This document shows positions 46,027 to 54,778 of a DNA stretch of 64,000 bases, piece after piece. Positions within the stretch are counted from its first letter, which is position 1, and each line of letters begins with the position of its first letter. A program made the translations under genes and the position numbers. This DNA is from Shinella sp. SUS2 (GTDB lineage Bacteria; Pseudomonadota; Alphaproteobacteria; Rhizobiales; Rhizobiaceae): the NCBI RefSeq assembly GCF_001262505.1, contig NZ_KQ410733.1:62001-126000 (forward strand), in the 5' to 3' direction. The notes below the pieces were generated by a model, which ran no database searches, was not told the origin of the DNA, and saw nothing but the letters and a program-made list of their open reading frames with translations.

Positions 46027-47065
46027 GCCGAAACCCGCGCCGACGCTGGCGGTCACCCTGCTGTTCCCGCTGGCGGCCATCCTCGCCACGCTGCTGTTGG
46101 TCTCTCTTCTGGTTCTGGCGGCCGGCGCGTCGCCGCTCTCGGTTTTCTACCTGGTCGCGCAGGGCGCAGCCGGCTCGCAATTCGCGCTGCTGGAAACCCT
46201 GACGCGCGCGGCGCCGCTGATCTTCACAGGCCTTGCCGTCGCCGTCGCCTTCCGCGCCAAGCTCTGGAACATCGGCGCTGAAGCGCAGCTCTATATTGGC
46301 GGTGTGGTCACCGTGGTGCTGGGAACCGGCGCCCTACCCCTGCCGTCGGTCATCCTGATTCCGGTGCTCATGGCGGCGGCGATGGCGGCCGGTGCGCTGC
46401 TGCTGCTTGGCCCGGCCGTGCTGAAGACGCGCTTCGGCGTCGACGAGGTGGTCACCACGCTGCTTTTGAACTTCATCGTCCTGCTCTTCGTGTCGATGCT
46501 GCTGGAAGGCGTACTTAAAGACCCGATGGGGCTGGGCTGGCCACAGTCCCAGAAGGTCATCGCGGAGGCGCAGCTGCCGCGCCTCATCCAGGGCAAGCGT
46601 CTGCATCTCGGCTTCGTCATCGCAATCATCGCGGCCGTCGTGGTGTGGGTCATCACGACGAAGACCAAGCTCGGCTACGAGATGCGCGCCGTCGGCCACA
46701 ATCCCGAAGGCGCGCGTTTCGTCGGCATTCCGGTCAACCTTGTGCTGATGAAGACGGCCTTGCTCTCCGGCGGGCTGGCCGCACTTGCGGGCTTTTCCGA
46801 AGTGTCCGGGCTCAAGGGCAACCTGACGCTCGATCTGTCGGCAGGCTACGGCTATACCGGCATCGTCGTTGCCATGCTGGCGATGCTCAATCCGCTCGGC
46901 GTCGTCGCCTCGGCGATCTTCGTCGCCGGCATCTTCGTCGGTGCCGATGCGATGAGCCGCGCCGCCAAGGTGCCGAGCTACATCGCCGATGTCATGGTGG
47001 CCACCTCGCTGTTGACGATGGTGGTGGCGATCCTTCTGACACGGTACAGGATCAGGTGGAGGTGA
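46016..47065 (+). CDS. ABC transporter permease (BMP-importer type, subunit 1)
   Basis: Inner-membrane permease of 349 residues. Typical blocks are LVAQGAAGSQFALLETLTRAAPLIFTGL, AVAVAFRAKLWNIGAEAQLYIG, RFGVDEVVTTLLLNFI and MRAVGHNPEGARFVGIPV. It overlaps the ATPase gene by 11 bases and the next permease by one, so the whole block is tightly coupled. It resembles YufP/NupB-type nucleoside importer subunits. Confidence 0.92.
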   Translation: MRLEPKPAPTLAVTLLFPLAAILATLLLVSLLVLAAGASPLSVFYLVAQGAAGSQFALLETLTRAAPLIFTGLAVAVAFRAKLWNIGAEAQLYIGGVVTVVLGTGALPLPSVILIPVLMAAAMAAGALLLLGPAVLKTRFGVDEVVTTLLLNFIVLLFVSMLLEGVLKDPMGLGWPQSQKVIAEAQLPRLIQGKRLHLGFVIAIIAAVVVWVITTKTKLGYEMRAVGHNPEGARFVGIPVNLVLMKTALLSGGLAALAGFSEVSGLKGNLTLDLSAGYGYTGIVVAMLAMLNPLGVVASAIFVAGIFVGADAMSRAAKVPSYIADVMVATSLLTMVVAILLTRYRIRWR

Positions 47066-48009
47066 TGATGGACGCGCTTGAAATCCTCTTCACCGCCTCC
47101 TTCTGGGTCGCCGTCGTGCGCATCGCATCGCCGCTGATCTTCGCGACCATGGGCGAACTGATCTGCGAACGCGCCGGTGTGCTCAATCTCGGTATCGAAG
47201 GCATCATGACTGTCGGCGCTTTCGCCGGCTGGTTCACGGTCTATAGCGGCGGCGACCTGTGGGCCGGCGTGCTTGTGGCGGCCCTTGCCGGTGCGCTGTT
47301 TGGTCTGCTGCATGCCACGCTCACCGTGCCGCTCGGCCTGTCGCAGCATGTCGTCGGCATCGGCGTTACGCTGCTGGCGACCAGCCTGACCTATTTCACC
47401 TATCGCCTCGTATTGCCGGAGGTGACCTCGCCGCCGAAGATCGAGCCGTTCCAGCCGCTGGCGATCCCCGGCCTGTCGAACATCCCCGTGCTCGGCGAGG
47501 CGCTGTTCACGCAGACACCGCTGACCTATCTCGCCTTCCTCGCGGTCGTGCTCGTCACCTGGGTTGTCTATCGCACGCCTGTCGGCCTTGCCGTGCGCGC
47601 GGCTGGAGAAAACCCGTCGGCCGTGGAGGCGCAGGGTATTTCGGTCACCGGCATCCGCATGGGTGCCGTCGTCGCCGGCAGCGCGCTGATGGCGGTCGGC
47701 GGCGCCTTCCTGACCATGTCGGCGTTCAACTCGTTCTTCTTCGAGATGATCAACGGCCGTGGCTGGATCTGCATCGCGCTTGTCGTCTTCGGCTCCTGGC
47801 GGCCGGGCAAGGCGTTGGTCGGCGCCATCCTGTTTGCCGCCTTCGACGCCTATCAGATCCGCCTGCAGCAGATATCGGGCGGCATCGTGCCCTACCAGGT
47901 CTTTCTGATGATGCCCTATGCACTGTCGATCCTGGCGCTGATCCTGGTGGCGCGCCGCGCCACCTATCCCAAGGCTTTGATGATCCCATACCAGAAAGGC
48001 GAAAGATGA
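47065..48009 (+). CDS. ABC transporter permease (BMP-importer type, subunit 2)
   Basis: Second permease, 314 residues. SPLIFATMGELICERAGVLNLGIEGIMTVGAFAGW is the signature of this subunit family, followed by VRAAGENPSAVEAQGISV and NGRGWICIALVVFGSWRPG. The ATG shares its A with the preceding stop (TGATG). The frame is open far upstream, but those codons overlap the first permease and are not used. Confidence 0.92.
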   Translation: MMDALEILFTASFWVAVVRIASPLIFATMGELICERAGVLNLGIEGIMTVGAFAGWFTVYSGGDLWAGVLVAALAGALFGLLHATLTVPLGLSQHVVGIGVTLLATSLTYFTYRLVLPEVTSPPKIEPFQPLAIPGLSNIPVLGEALFTQTPLTYLAFLAVVLVTWVVYRTPVGLAVRAAGENPSAVEAQGISVTGIRMGAVVAGSALMAVGGAFLTMSAFNSFFFEMINGRGWICIALVVFGSWRPGKALVGAILFAAFDAYQIRLQQISGGIVPYQVFLMMPYALSILALILVARRATYPKALMIPYQKGER

Positions 48010-49298
48010 GCTTCGACCTGATCGTCAAGGGTGGCACGCTACCCGATGGAACCGTCGCCGATATCGGCATCAAGGGCGAGGTGATCGCCGCAATCGAGCC
48101 ACGTATCGACGCCGAAGCCGGCCGTGTCGTTGATGCGTCGGGCAATCTCGTCAGCCAACCCTTTGTCGATCCACATTTCCATATGGATGCGACGCTCTCC
48201 TACGGGCTGCCGCGCATCAACGCCTCGGGCACGCTGCTCGAAGGCATTGCGCTCTGGGGGGAGCTCAAGCCGCTGCTGACCCACGAGGCCGTCAAGGAGC
48301 GTGCGCTTGCCTATTGCGACTGGGCGGTGTCCATGGGCCTGCTCGCCATCCGCACCCATGTCGATACCTGCGACGACCGTCTGCTGGCCGTGGAAGCCCT
48401 GCTCGAGGTCAAGCGTGAGATAGCGCCCTATATCGACCTCCAGCTCGTTGCCTTCCCGCAGGACGGTCTCTACCGCGCGCCCAACGCGCGTGAAAACACC
48501 ATCCGCGCCCTCGACATGGGCGTCGATGTCGTCGGCGGCATCCCGCATTTCGAGCGCACCATGGCGGACGGTACGCGGTCGGTCACCGACCTCTGCGCGA
48601 TCGCGGCCGAGCGCGGCCTGATGGTCGACCTGCACTGCGACGAGACCGACGATCCGCTCTCCCGCCACATCGAGCAGCTCGCCTACGAGACCCAGCGCCT
48701 CGGCCTGCAGGGCCGGGTGGCCGGCTCGCATCTCACCTCGATGCACTCGATGGACAATTACTACGTCTCGAAGCTGCTGCCGCTGATCGCCGAGGCGGGT
48801 GTGTCGGCGATTCCCAACCCGCTCATCAACATCATGTTGCAGGGCCGGCATGACACCTACCCGAAGCGTCGCGGCATGACGCGCGTGCCGGAGATGTTGA
48901 AGGCCGGCATCCGAGTCGGCTGGGGCCAGGACTGCGTGCTCGACCCCTGGTATTCGCTCGGCACTGCCGACATGCTGGATGTCGCCTTCATGGGACTGCA
49001 CGTCGCCCAGATGTCGTCGCCCGTGGACATGCGCGCCTGCTTCGACATGGTGACGCGGGTCAATGCCGAGATCATGGGCCTCGATCACCTCGGCCTCGCC
49101 GTCGGCAAATCGGCAAGCCTTGTCGTGCTCGATGCGGGCAATCCCATCGAGGCAGTGCGCCTGCGTGCCGAGCGACTCTGCGTCGTCTCGAAGGGCAAGG
49201 TTGTTGCCGAGCGCGAAAAGCGCGACACCACCCTGTCCATCAAGGGGCGCCCGGCAAGCATCAACCGTCGCCACATCGTGCCGCCACAAGCGCGGTAG
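48006..49298 (+). CDS. CodA-like cytosine deaminase (possible 5-substituted cytosine specificity)
   Basis: A 430-residue metal-dependent deaminase that follows E. coli CodA closely: PHFHMDATLSYG, SGTLLEGIALWGE, IRTHVDTCD, LQLVAFPQDGLY, IPHFERT, DLHCDETDD (catalytic Glu213), SHLTSMHSMDN (His242) and NPLINIMLQGRHDTYPKRRG. The key difference is at CodA HDD(312-314), which reads QDC here: the metal Asp309 stays, but the residue equal to Asp314 is Cys310. Position 314 lines the C5 side of the pyrimidine, and changes there shift CodA towards 5-substituted cytosines. Coupled by a four-base overlap to a BMP-type importer, it is likely the first intracellular step for an imported base. Confidence 0.88.
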   Translation: MSFDLIVKGGTLPDGTVADIGIKGEVIAAIEPRIDAEAGRVVDASGNLVSQPFVDPHFHMDATLSYGLPRINASGTLLEGIALWGELKPLLTHEAVKERALAYCDWAVSMGLLAIRTHVDTCDDRLLAVEALLEVKREIAPYIDLQLVAFPQDGLYRAPNARENTIRALDMGVDVVGGIPHFERTMADGTRSVTDLCAIAAERGLMVDLHCDETDDPLSRHIEQLAYETQRLGLQGRVAGSHLTSMHSMDNYYVSKLLPLIAEAGVSAIPNPLINIMLQGRHDTYPKRRGMTRVPEMLKAGIRVGWGQDCVLDPWYSLGTADMLDVAFMGLHVAQMSSPVDMRACFDMVTRVNAEIMGLDHLGLAVGKSASLVVLDAGNPIEAVRLRAERLCVVSKGKVVAEREKRDTTLSIKGRPASINRRHIVPPQAR

Positions 49299-49310
49299 AA
49301 AGAGGCCTCG

Positions 49311-50051
49311 TCACCGGAATGGCCGGAGTGCCATCTCACAACCCAGCAAAAGCAGGCAGACAAGGAAACCCCGGCGGAAGGTTGCCGGGTGGATGTGCCG
49401 CCGGATCCCCTGTCCTATCCCCATGCCGGCCAGGGCGGGTGCGACGGCGAGGAGCGAAGGCAGCAGGCTATCGGCCGGCAGCGCGCCGTGCAGACCGAGC
49501 GCGAGGGCAAGGGCAATTGTCGAGACGGTGAAGGAAAGGCCGAGCGCCTGGACCAGCGCGTCTCTGCCGAGGCCCAGGGACTGGAGGTAAGGCACCGCCG
49601 GAATGACGAACACGCCGGTCGCGCCCGTCACGATGCCGGTCGCAAGGCCGACGAGCGGCGAGGCGACGGCCCGCCACGACCGCGGCACGTGTTTTGGCCC
49701 GGCGCAAAGGGAATAGAGGACATAGGCCACGAGGGTGAGGCCGAGCACTGCGGTGGACCGGTTGGTGTCGCCGCCGGCAAGCAGGCCGGCGCCGAGGAGC
49801 GTTCCGATGACAAGCATCGCCATCATCGGCCAAAAGGAGCGAAGGACGGCCGTGAAACCGGGGCCGGCGAGCAATTGCCAGAGATTGGTGACGAAGGACG
49901 GGACGAGCAGCAGGGCTGCGGCGCTCAACGGCGAGATGAGGGCGCCAAGCACGCCCATCGCGACGGTTGGCAGGCCCATGCCGGTGACGCCCTTGACGAT
50001 GCCGGCAAGGAAGAAGGTTGCGGCGACGATGATGATTTCGGTCTTGTCCAT
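49311..50051 (-). CDS. TauE/SafE-family membrane transporter
   Basis: A 246-residue inner-membrane protein with about eight predicted helices. The opening IIIVAATFFLAGIVKGVTGMGLPTVAMGVLG is the TauE/SafE signature (sulfite or organosulfonate/sulfoacetate exporters and uncharacterised anion carriers), and GLATGIVTGATGVFVIPAVPYLQSLG is the internal repeat. It is divergent from a LysR regulator, 98 nt apart, which probably controls it. Substrate unknown. Confidence 0.9.
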   Translation of the reverse strand: MDKTEIIIVAATFFLAGIVKGVTGMGLPTVAMGVLGALISPLSAAALLLVPSFVTNLWQLLAGPGFTAVLRSFWPMMAMLVIGTLLGAGLLAGGDTNRSTAVLGLTLVAYVLYSLCAGPKHVPRSWRAVASPLVGLATGIVTGATGVFVIPAVPYLQSLGLGRDALVQALGLSFTVSTIALALALGLHGALPADSLLPSLLAVAPALAGMGIGQGIRRHIHPATFRRGFLVCLLLLGCEMALRPFR

Positions 50052-50149
50052 GTGGAGAGCTAGTGCCGGGCATGCCCGGTGCGCAAGCCGGAAGGTCCAG
50101 TGCCAGCTTCCGGTTTTTCCGAAAGCACAATCCGTGTTACGCTTCGGAC

Positions 50150-51028
50150 ATGCGCTTTGACCTAGCCGATCTTCGCCTCTTCCTGGCCATCGTCGAGGCT
50201 GGCAGCATCACGCACGGCGCCCTTGCCGCAAACCTTTCGGTCGCGGCGGCAAGCGAGCGGCTGCGGGATATGGAAGCCTCGGGCAGGGTGCTGCTTCTTG
50301 AACGCGGCCGCCGCGGCGTGACGCCGACCCGTGCCGGGGAAACGCTGGCGCACCACGCCCGTCTCGTGCTGCACCAGGTCGGCACCATGCATGCGGACAT
50401 GTCCGAGCATGCGCGCGGGCTGAGGGCGACGATCCGGGTTCTCGCCAACACGGCCGCGATGATGGAGTTCCTGCCAGAACGCCTCGCCCCGTGGCTTGCG
50501 GCCCATCCCCGGGTGGATATCGACCTTTCCGAACGGCCAAGTCGGGACACCGTGGTTGCGGTGGCACGGGGGCTGGCCGAGATCGGCATCGTCTCCGATG
50601 CCGTCGATGCCGGTCCGCTTTCGACATTTCCTTTCGCCGTGGACCGCCTCGTCGCGGTGCTGCCGCAGGACCACCCACTGGCAACGCACAAACAGATCGC
50701 CTTTCCGGACATGCTCGGCGAGACCCATATCGGCTTTGCCGGTGCACTGCAGGACCATATCGATCAGCAGGCCCTTCGGATCGGGCAGAAGCTCCGCATG
50801 CGCATCCGTCTGCGAACCTTCGAGGGGATCTGCCGCCTTGTGGCCGCCGGCGCCGGGGTCGGCATTCTTCCGGACGTTGCGGCCCGGCGCTACCGGCGCA
50901 CCCTGCCGATCCGCTGCGTCCGGCTGAGCGCACCCTGGGCAACGCGTCGCCTGCTGTTGTGCGTTCATCAGTCCCGACCGCTCGATCCCGTCGCCCGAAA
51001 GCTGCTGGAGCATCTGGCGACCACGTAG
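50150..51028 (+). CDS. LysR-family transcriptional regulator
   Basis: A 292-residue regulator with the winged helix FDLADLRLFLAIVEAGSITHG, LAANLSVAAASERLRDME and a substrate domain ending PIRCVRLSAPWATRRLLLCVH. ATG 50150 is the family start; the frame is open back to 50063 but there is no reason to use it. Divergent from and probably controlling the TauE-type transporter. Confidence 0.88.
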   Translation: MRFDLADLRLFLAIVEAGSITHGALAANLSVAAASERLRDMEASGRVLLLERGRRGVTPTRAGETLAHHARLVLHQVGTMHADMSEHARGLRATIRVLANTAAMMEFLPERLAPWLAAHPRVDIDLSERPSRDTVVAVARGLAEIGIVSDAVDAGPLSTFPFAVDRLVAVLPQDHPLATHKQIAFPDMLGETHIGFAGALQDHIDQQALRIGQKLRMRIRLRTFEGICRLVAAGAGVGILPDVAARRYRRTLPIRCVRLSAPWATRRLLLCVHQSRPLDPVARKLLEHLATT

Positions 51029-51121
51029 CGCTTGCCAGCGCTTTCAGGCAGCCATCGGACAGGCAAGGGCTTCCCTGCCGTTCTCCAACAGGAAGAGCCA
51101 CGGAACGCTGGACACAGGCGA

Positions 51122-51136
51122 TGTTACGCTATAACA
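51122..51136. promoter_or_regulatory. Zur-like box 1
   Basis: TGTTACGCTATAACA has perfect outer arms TGTTA/TAACA. It resembles alphaproteobacterial Zur sites (TGTTATAACA core). Confidence 0.65.
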
Positions 51137-51142
51137 AAACTA

Positions 51143-51157
51143 TGTTACGTTATTACA
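51143..51157. promoter_or_regulatory. Zur-like box 2
   Basis: TGTTACGTTATTACA, same orientation, exactly 21 bp (two helical turns) after box 1 and 15 nt before the start codon of the AztD-like gene. Confidence 0.65.
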
Positions 51158-51172
51158 TTAAAAGGAGACCCT

Positions 51173-52402
51173 ATGTCCCGCTCCAGTTCCGGCGCCTTTC
51201 TCGCCACCACCATCCTTGCGACCCTCGCCCTTCCCTACGCCGCCCATGCGGATGAGGAGCAGCGCGAGACCTGGCGGCTGTTTGTCGCCGATCATACCCA
51301 GCCCGTGGTTCGCGCCATCGATCTGGGCTCCGACAAGGAAATCGGCCGCTTTGACCTCAAGGGTTATGCGGCGCTTTCGCTAAGTGCGACAGGGCGCACC
51401 GTCTTTGCCGTACAGGGCGATCAGAACATGGTTCAGGTTATCGACACCGGCATTGCGCTTTCTGACCATGGCGAACACCGGGACATCGAGATCAAGGAGC
51501 CCAAACTCCTTTCGACGACGATCAGCGGCGAGAAGCCCGGCCATGTGGTGGCGCATGGCGACGATCTCGCGATCTTCTACGACCGCGGCGGCAAGTTCGA
51601 TTTCGTCAGGGAAAGTGCGCTGCTGGAGGGCAAGGCGGACCTGAAGCCCTACGACACGACAGCAGCGCACCATGGTGTTGCGGTGCCGATGGGCAATCAT
51701 CTGCTCGTTTCCGTGCCGAACATGGAAGCGTCGGTGAAGGAGGGGGAGTTGCCGCCCCGCCTTGGCCTTCGCGTGCTGGACGGGGATGGCAAGCAGGTGG
51801 GCGACGTCGCGACCTGCACGGGATTGCACGGTGAGGCGACCTCGGCACGCCTGGTGGCTTTCGGCTGCGCGGAAGGTGTGCTCGTTGCCCGCCCGGGTGG
51901 CATGGATGGCCCGAAACTCGATATGCTCGCCTATGGCGACACGCTGCCGGACGGCAAGGTCTCGACCCTGCTCGGCGGCACGTCCATGCAGTTCTTCCTC
52001 GGCAACTACGGCGACGACAAGGTTGTCCTCATCGACGCCGATGCCAAGCAGCCCTACCGTCTTGTCGAGCTGCCGCTTCGGCGGGTCGATTTCACCCTTG
52101 ATCCGGCCAAGCCGCGGAACGGCTACATCCTGACCGAGGACGGCAGGCTCCACCTTCTCGACGTCGTGGATGGTGTGATCACCAAGTCCGAAACCGTCAC
52201 CGAGCCCTACAGCAAGGATGGGCATTGGCGTGATCCGCGACCGCGTCTTGCGGTCGCCGGGGACCACATTGCCATCACTGATCCACGCAAGAGCCTTGTG
52301 CGGCTTGTCGATTCCGAAACGCTGAAGGAGACCCGCACCATTGCCGTCGAAGGACAACCCTTCGCGATCGTCGCTGCCGGGGGATCCGGCGCGAGCCACT
52401 AA
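51173..52402 (+). CDS. AztD-like periplasmic zinc metallochaperone
   Basis: A 409-residue secreted beta-propeller protein: signal peptide to about residue 27 (ending YAAHA), then WRLFVADHTQPVVRAIDLGSD and six or seven blade repeats. Histidines at the zinc-site positions of AztD are present in KPGHVVAHGDD, TTAAHHGVAVP and CTGLHGEATSARL. AztD delivers zinc to the AztC receptor of the AztABC importer, but no such genes flank it here. AAAGGAGA precedes the ATG. Two Zur-like boxes cover the promoter, in line with induction by zinc shortage. Confidence 0.85.
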   Translation: MSRSSSGAFLATTILATLALPYAAHADEEQRETWRLFVADHTQPVVRAIDLGSDKEIGRFDLKGYAALSLSATGRTVFAVQGDQNMVQVIDTGIALSDHGEHRDIEIKEPKLLSTTISGEKPGHVVAHGDDLAIFYDRGGKFDFVRESALLEGKADLKPYDTTAAHHGVAVPMGNHLLVSVPNMEASVKEGELPPRLGLRVLDGDGKQVGDVATCTGLHGEATSARLVAFGCAEGVLVARPGGMDGPKLDMLAYGDTLPDGKVSTLLGGTSMQFFLGNYGDDKVVLIDADAKQPYRLVELPLRRVDFTLDPAKPRNGYILTEDGRLHLLDVVDGVITKSETVTEPYSKDGHWRDPRPRLAVAGDHIAITDPRKSLVRLVDSETLKETRTIAVEGQPFAIVAAGGSGASH

Positions 52403-52417
52403 GGCCCGTTGTCAAAG

Positions 52418-52442
52418 GCGTGCCGGTTTGACGCCGGCACGC
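52418..52442 (+). terminator. GC-rich hairpin after the AztD-like gene
   Basis: GCGTGCCGG and CCGGCACGC pair around TTTGACG. Only a weak T-stretch follows (TTGAACTTTT at 52452), so termination is probable rather than certain. Confidence 0.5.
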
Positions 52443-52614
52443 TCCGACCCCTTGAACTTTTCGTGAAGTCCGGAAGCGCCGGCAGGGTCCGTTCGTATAC
52501 CGCGCACATGGAGCCTTGTGCCGGGCAGGTTTGAAGCCTTCCGGCCGATGGCGACATGACGGGCAGGCATCATTCTGTCCGCCAAGCACAGATGCGCATC
52601 GAAAGGATCACATA

Positions 52615-53151
52615 ATGGACCGCAACGACCAGCAGGCTATCGAAGGCCTGTTCAGCAAACTCGCCGCTGTCGAACGCCAGGCCGGCCCCCGCGACGCCGA
52701 CGCCGATCGCTTCATTCAGGACAGGGTGGGCCAGCAGCCCGGCGCGCCCTACTTCATGGCCCAGACGATCGTCGTGCAGGAGCAGGCGCTGGAAGCCGCA
52801 CAGCGGCGGATCGAGGAGCTTGAATATCAGGCTGTCAACAGCCCGGCGCAGCGCGGTGGACTCCTGTCCGGCCTTTTCGGCGGAAATGCGCGGCCGCAGC
52901 CGGCCGCCATGCGCCCTGCCGCGCCGCAGCAATCGCCCTGGGGTCAGAATGCCGGTGCAATGCCGATGCAGGGCCGTGCCGGCGGCGGTTTTCTTGCCGG
53001 CGCCGCGCAGACGGCCATGGGCGTCGCCGGCGGCGTCCTGCTCGGCAATGCCATCATGGGCATGTTCGGTGGCGATGAGGCACAGGCAGCCCAACCCGCT
53101 GCCGCGGAGGAGCCCGCCGAGGATGAGGATGGCGGCGACTTCGAAATGTGA
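52615..53151 (+). CDS. DUF2076 domain-containing protein
   Basis: A 178-residue protein of the DUF2076 family. The N-terminal helical part (DRNDQQAIEGLFSKLAAVERQ, DADADRFIQDRVGQQPGAPYFMAQTIVVQEQALEAAQRRIEELE) is followed by a Pro/Gln/Gly-rich stretch with a hydrophobic glycine-rich segment (GGFLAGAAQTAMGVAGGVLLGNAIMGMFGG) and an acidic end. Relatives are annotated as periplasmic ligand-binding sensor-like proteins; the function is not known. No signal peptide is visible. A strong terminator follows. Confidence 0.85.
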   Translation: MDRNDQQAIEGLFSKLAAVERQAGPRDADADRFIQDRVGQQPGAPYFMAQTIVVQEQALEAAQRRIEELEYQAVNSPAQRGGLLSGLFGGNARPQPAAMRPAAPQQSPWGQNAGAMPMQGRAGGGFLAGAAQTAMGVAGGVLLGNAIMGMFGGDEAQAAQPAAAEEPAEDEDGGDFEM

Positions 53152-53246
53152 GGTCGAACGCCCCAGCCGGACAGGGGGAACCCATGATGGCCGGGGCCGA
53201 TACTGCGGAGGATCGAAGGGCACCTTTGGTACAGTCTGGAACCCTA

Positions 53247-53277
53247 GCGCCGCCTGTAAACAGGCGGCGTTCTTTCT
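53247..53277 (+). terminator. Rho-independent terminator
   Basis: CGCCGCCTG and CAGGCGGCG pair around TAAA, followed by TTCTTTCT. It ends the DUF2076 unit; the 160 nt from here to the TPR gene hold no other gene. Confidence 0.85.
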
Positions 53278-53440
53278 GCGTCCATGTATCCCTGTACCGC
53301 AAATGTCCCTGCCGGATTTTACTGCTGCACCGTTGCCCGCCTGCTATGGCGAAACGGCATGCCCTGCCCTACCTTCCGTTCGGATCGTCAGGTGGGGCGG
53401 CTGGTGATCCGCGTGACTTGCCGTAAACGGAGGTGTCGGC

Positions 53441-54748
53441 ATGAAAGCTCTCGTCGGTGCGATCGCCATCTGTATCGCTCTTTCGCCAACGGTCGTGCAG
53501 GCGCAACAGAACGCCGGTGCGACGGCCTCCGGCCAGTCGCTGGAGGACCTCGACCGCTCCATTCGTCTCGACCCAAAGAACGCCGTTGCCTTCAATGAGC
53601 GCGGCCAGCTGCATCTCAGGATGGGCCAGCCCGATCGGGCGGTCGCCGATTTTGACGCCGTCGTGTCGTTGCTCCCCGCCAGCGAGACTGCGCGTCACAA
53701 TCGCGGCATGGCCTATCTGTTTCTCGGTGACTTTCCGAAGGCGATCGCCGATTTCGATGAAGCGTTGCGGATCGACCCCAACCGGGCGGACACTTACCAG
53801 AACCGCGGCGCCGCCCATGTGCGGACCGGCGCGCTCGACAAGGCTATTGCCGATTTCAACGAGGCGATCCTGCGCAAGCCGACGGCCAATTCCTACAATT
53901 CGCGTGGTTCCGCCCATGCGATGAAGGGCGATTTTGCGCGCGCCATCGCCGATTACGACCGGGCACTGCTGATCGAGCCGAAGCGGGCAGAGAGTTTCCA
54001 GAGCCGTGGCTCTACCCGTATCGAGATGGGGGAGATCGATGCCGGCATTGCGGATCTCGGCGAGGCCATCCGTTTCGATGACAAGCAGCCGGCCTATTAC
54101 GACATGCGCGGGGTCGCCTATCTGCGGAAGCGGGATTACGCATCGGCGCTCGCCGATTTCAAGCGCGCCTTCGAACTCGATCCAACTCGTATCGATTCCC
54201 TGCGCAATCTCGGTGTCGCCCAGGCGGAGACCGGCGAGGCCAAGCTGGCCGTGGCGAGTTTCGACAAAGTACTGGCGATCAATCCGAAGGACGACAAGGC
54301 ACTCTCGGCACGCGGCTTCGTCCTCCATCGCCTCGGCGAATTCGAACGGGCCTATGCGGATCTCGACGCGGCCCTTTCCCTCAATCCTGACAATGCCGAC
54401 GCCTACAACAACCGCGCGGAGGCTTATCGCCGTGACGGCAAGCTGAAGGAAGCCTTTGCCGACCTCGAGTCGGCGCTGAAACTGGACCCGAAGCATAGAA
54501 ACGCCCGGCACAATCGCGGCATCGTGCTTTTCGATCTTGGCCGATATGACGAGGCGATCACCGACTTCGACACGGCTATCACGATGAAACAGGCGGACGA
54601 GGAGACCTATTACGGCCGCGCCGCAATCTTCGTGAAGAAGAACGATCTCGCCCAGGCGCTATCGGATCTGGAGCAGGCGCTTCGCATCAATCCGGCATTC
54701 TACAAGGCCATCGACCTGCGCACCGAAATCAAGGGTCAGGTCAAGTGA
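53441..54748 (+). CDS. Secreted tetratricopeptide-repeat protein
   Basis: A 435-residue exported protein. A signal peptide (ending VVQAQ, about residue 22) is followed by eleven or twelve consecutive 34-residue TPR units covering nearly all of the protein (for example DFDAVVSLLPASETARHNRG and ADFDEALRIDPNRADTYQNR). There is no other domain, so it is a periplasmic scaffold whose partner is not evident. GGAGG precedes the ATG. It converges on mntH with about 30 nt between. Confidence 0.88.
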   Translation: MKALVGAIAICIALSPTVVQAQQNAGATASGQSLEDLDRSIRLDPKNAVAFNERGQLHLRMGQPDRAVADFDAVVSLLPASETARHNRGMAYLFLGDFPKAIADFDEALRIDPNRADTYQNRGAAHVRTGALDKAIADFNEAILRKPTANSYNSRGSAHAMKGDFARAIADYDRALLIEPKRAESFQSRGSTRIEMGEIDAGIADLGEAIRFDDKQPAYYDMRGVAYLRKRDYASALADFKRAFELDPTRIDSLRNLGVAQAETGEAKLAVASFDKVLAINPKDDKALSARGFVLHRLGEFERAYADLDAALSLNPDNADAYNNRAEAYRRDGKLKEAFADLESALKLDPKHRNARHNRGIVLFDLGRYDEAITDFDTAITMKQADEETYYGRAAIFVKKNDLAQALSDLEQALRINPAFYKAIDLRTEIKGQVK

Positions 54749-54778
54749 GTCCCATCGCAAGGCATGGTCGCCGTCACC

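Noticed and set aside
53054-53302. Small minus-strand open frame across the DUF2076 end
   Set aside because: It runs across the terminator hairpin, has no ribosome site and no family similarity.
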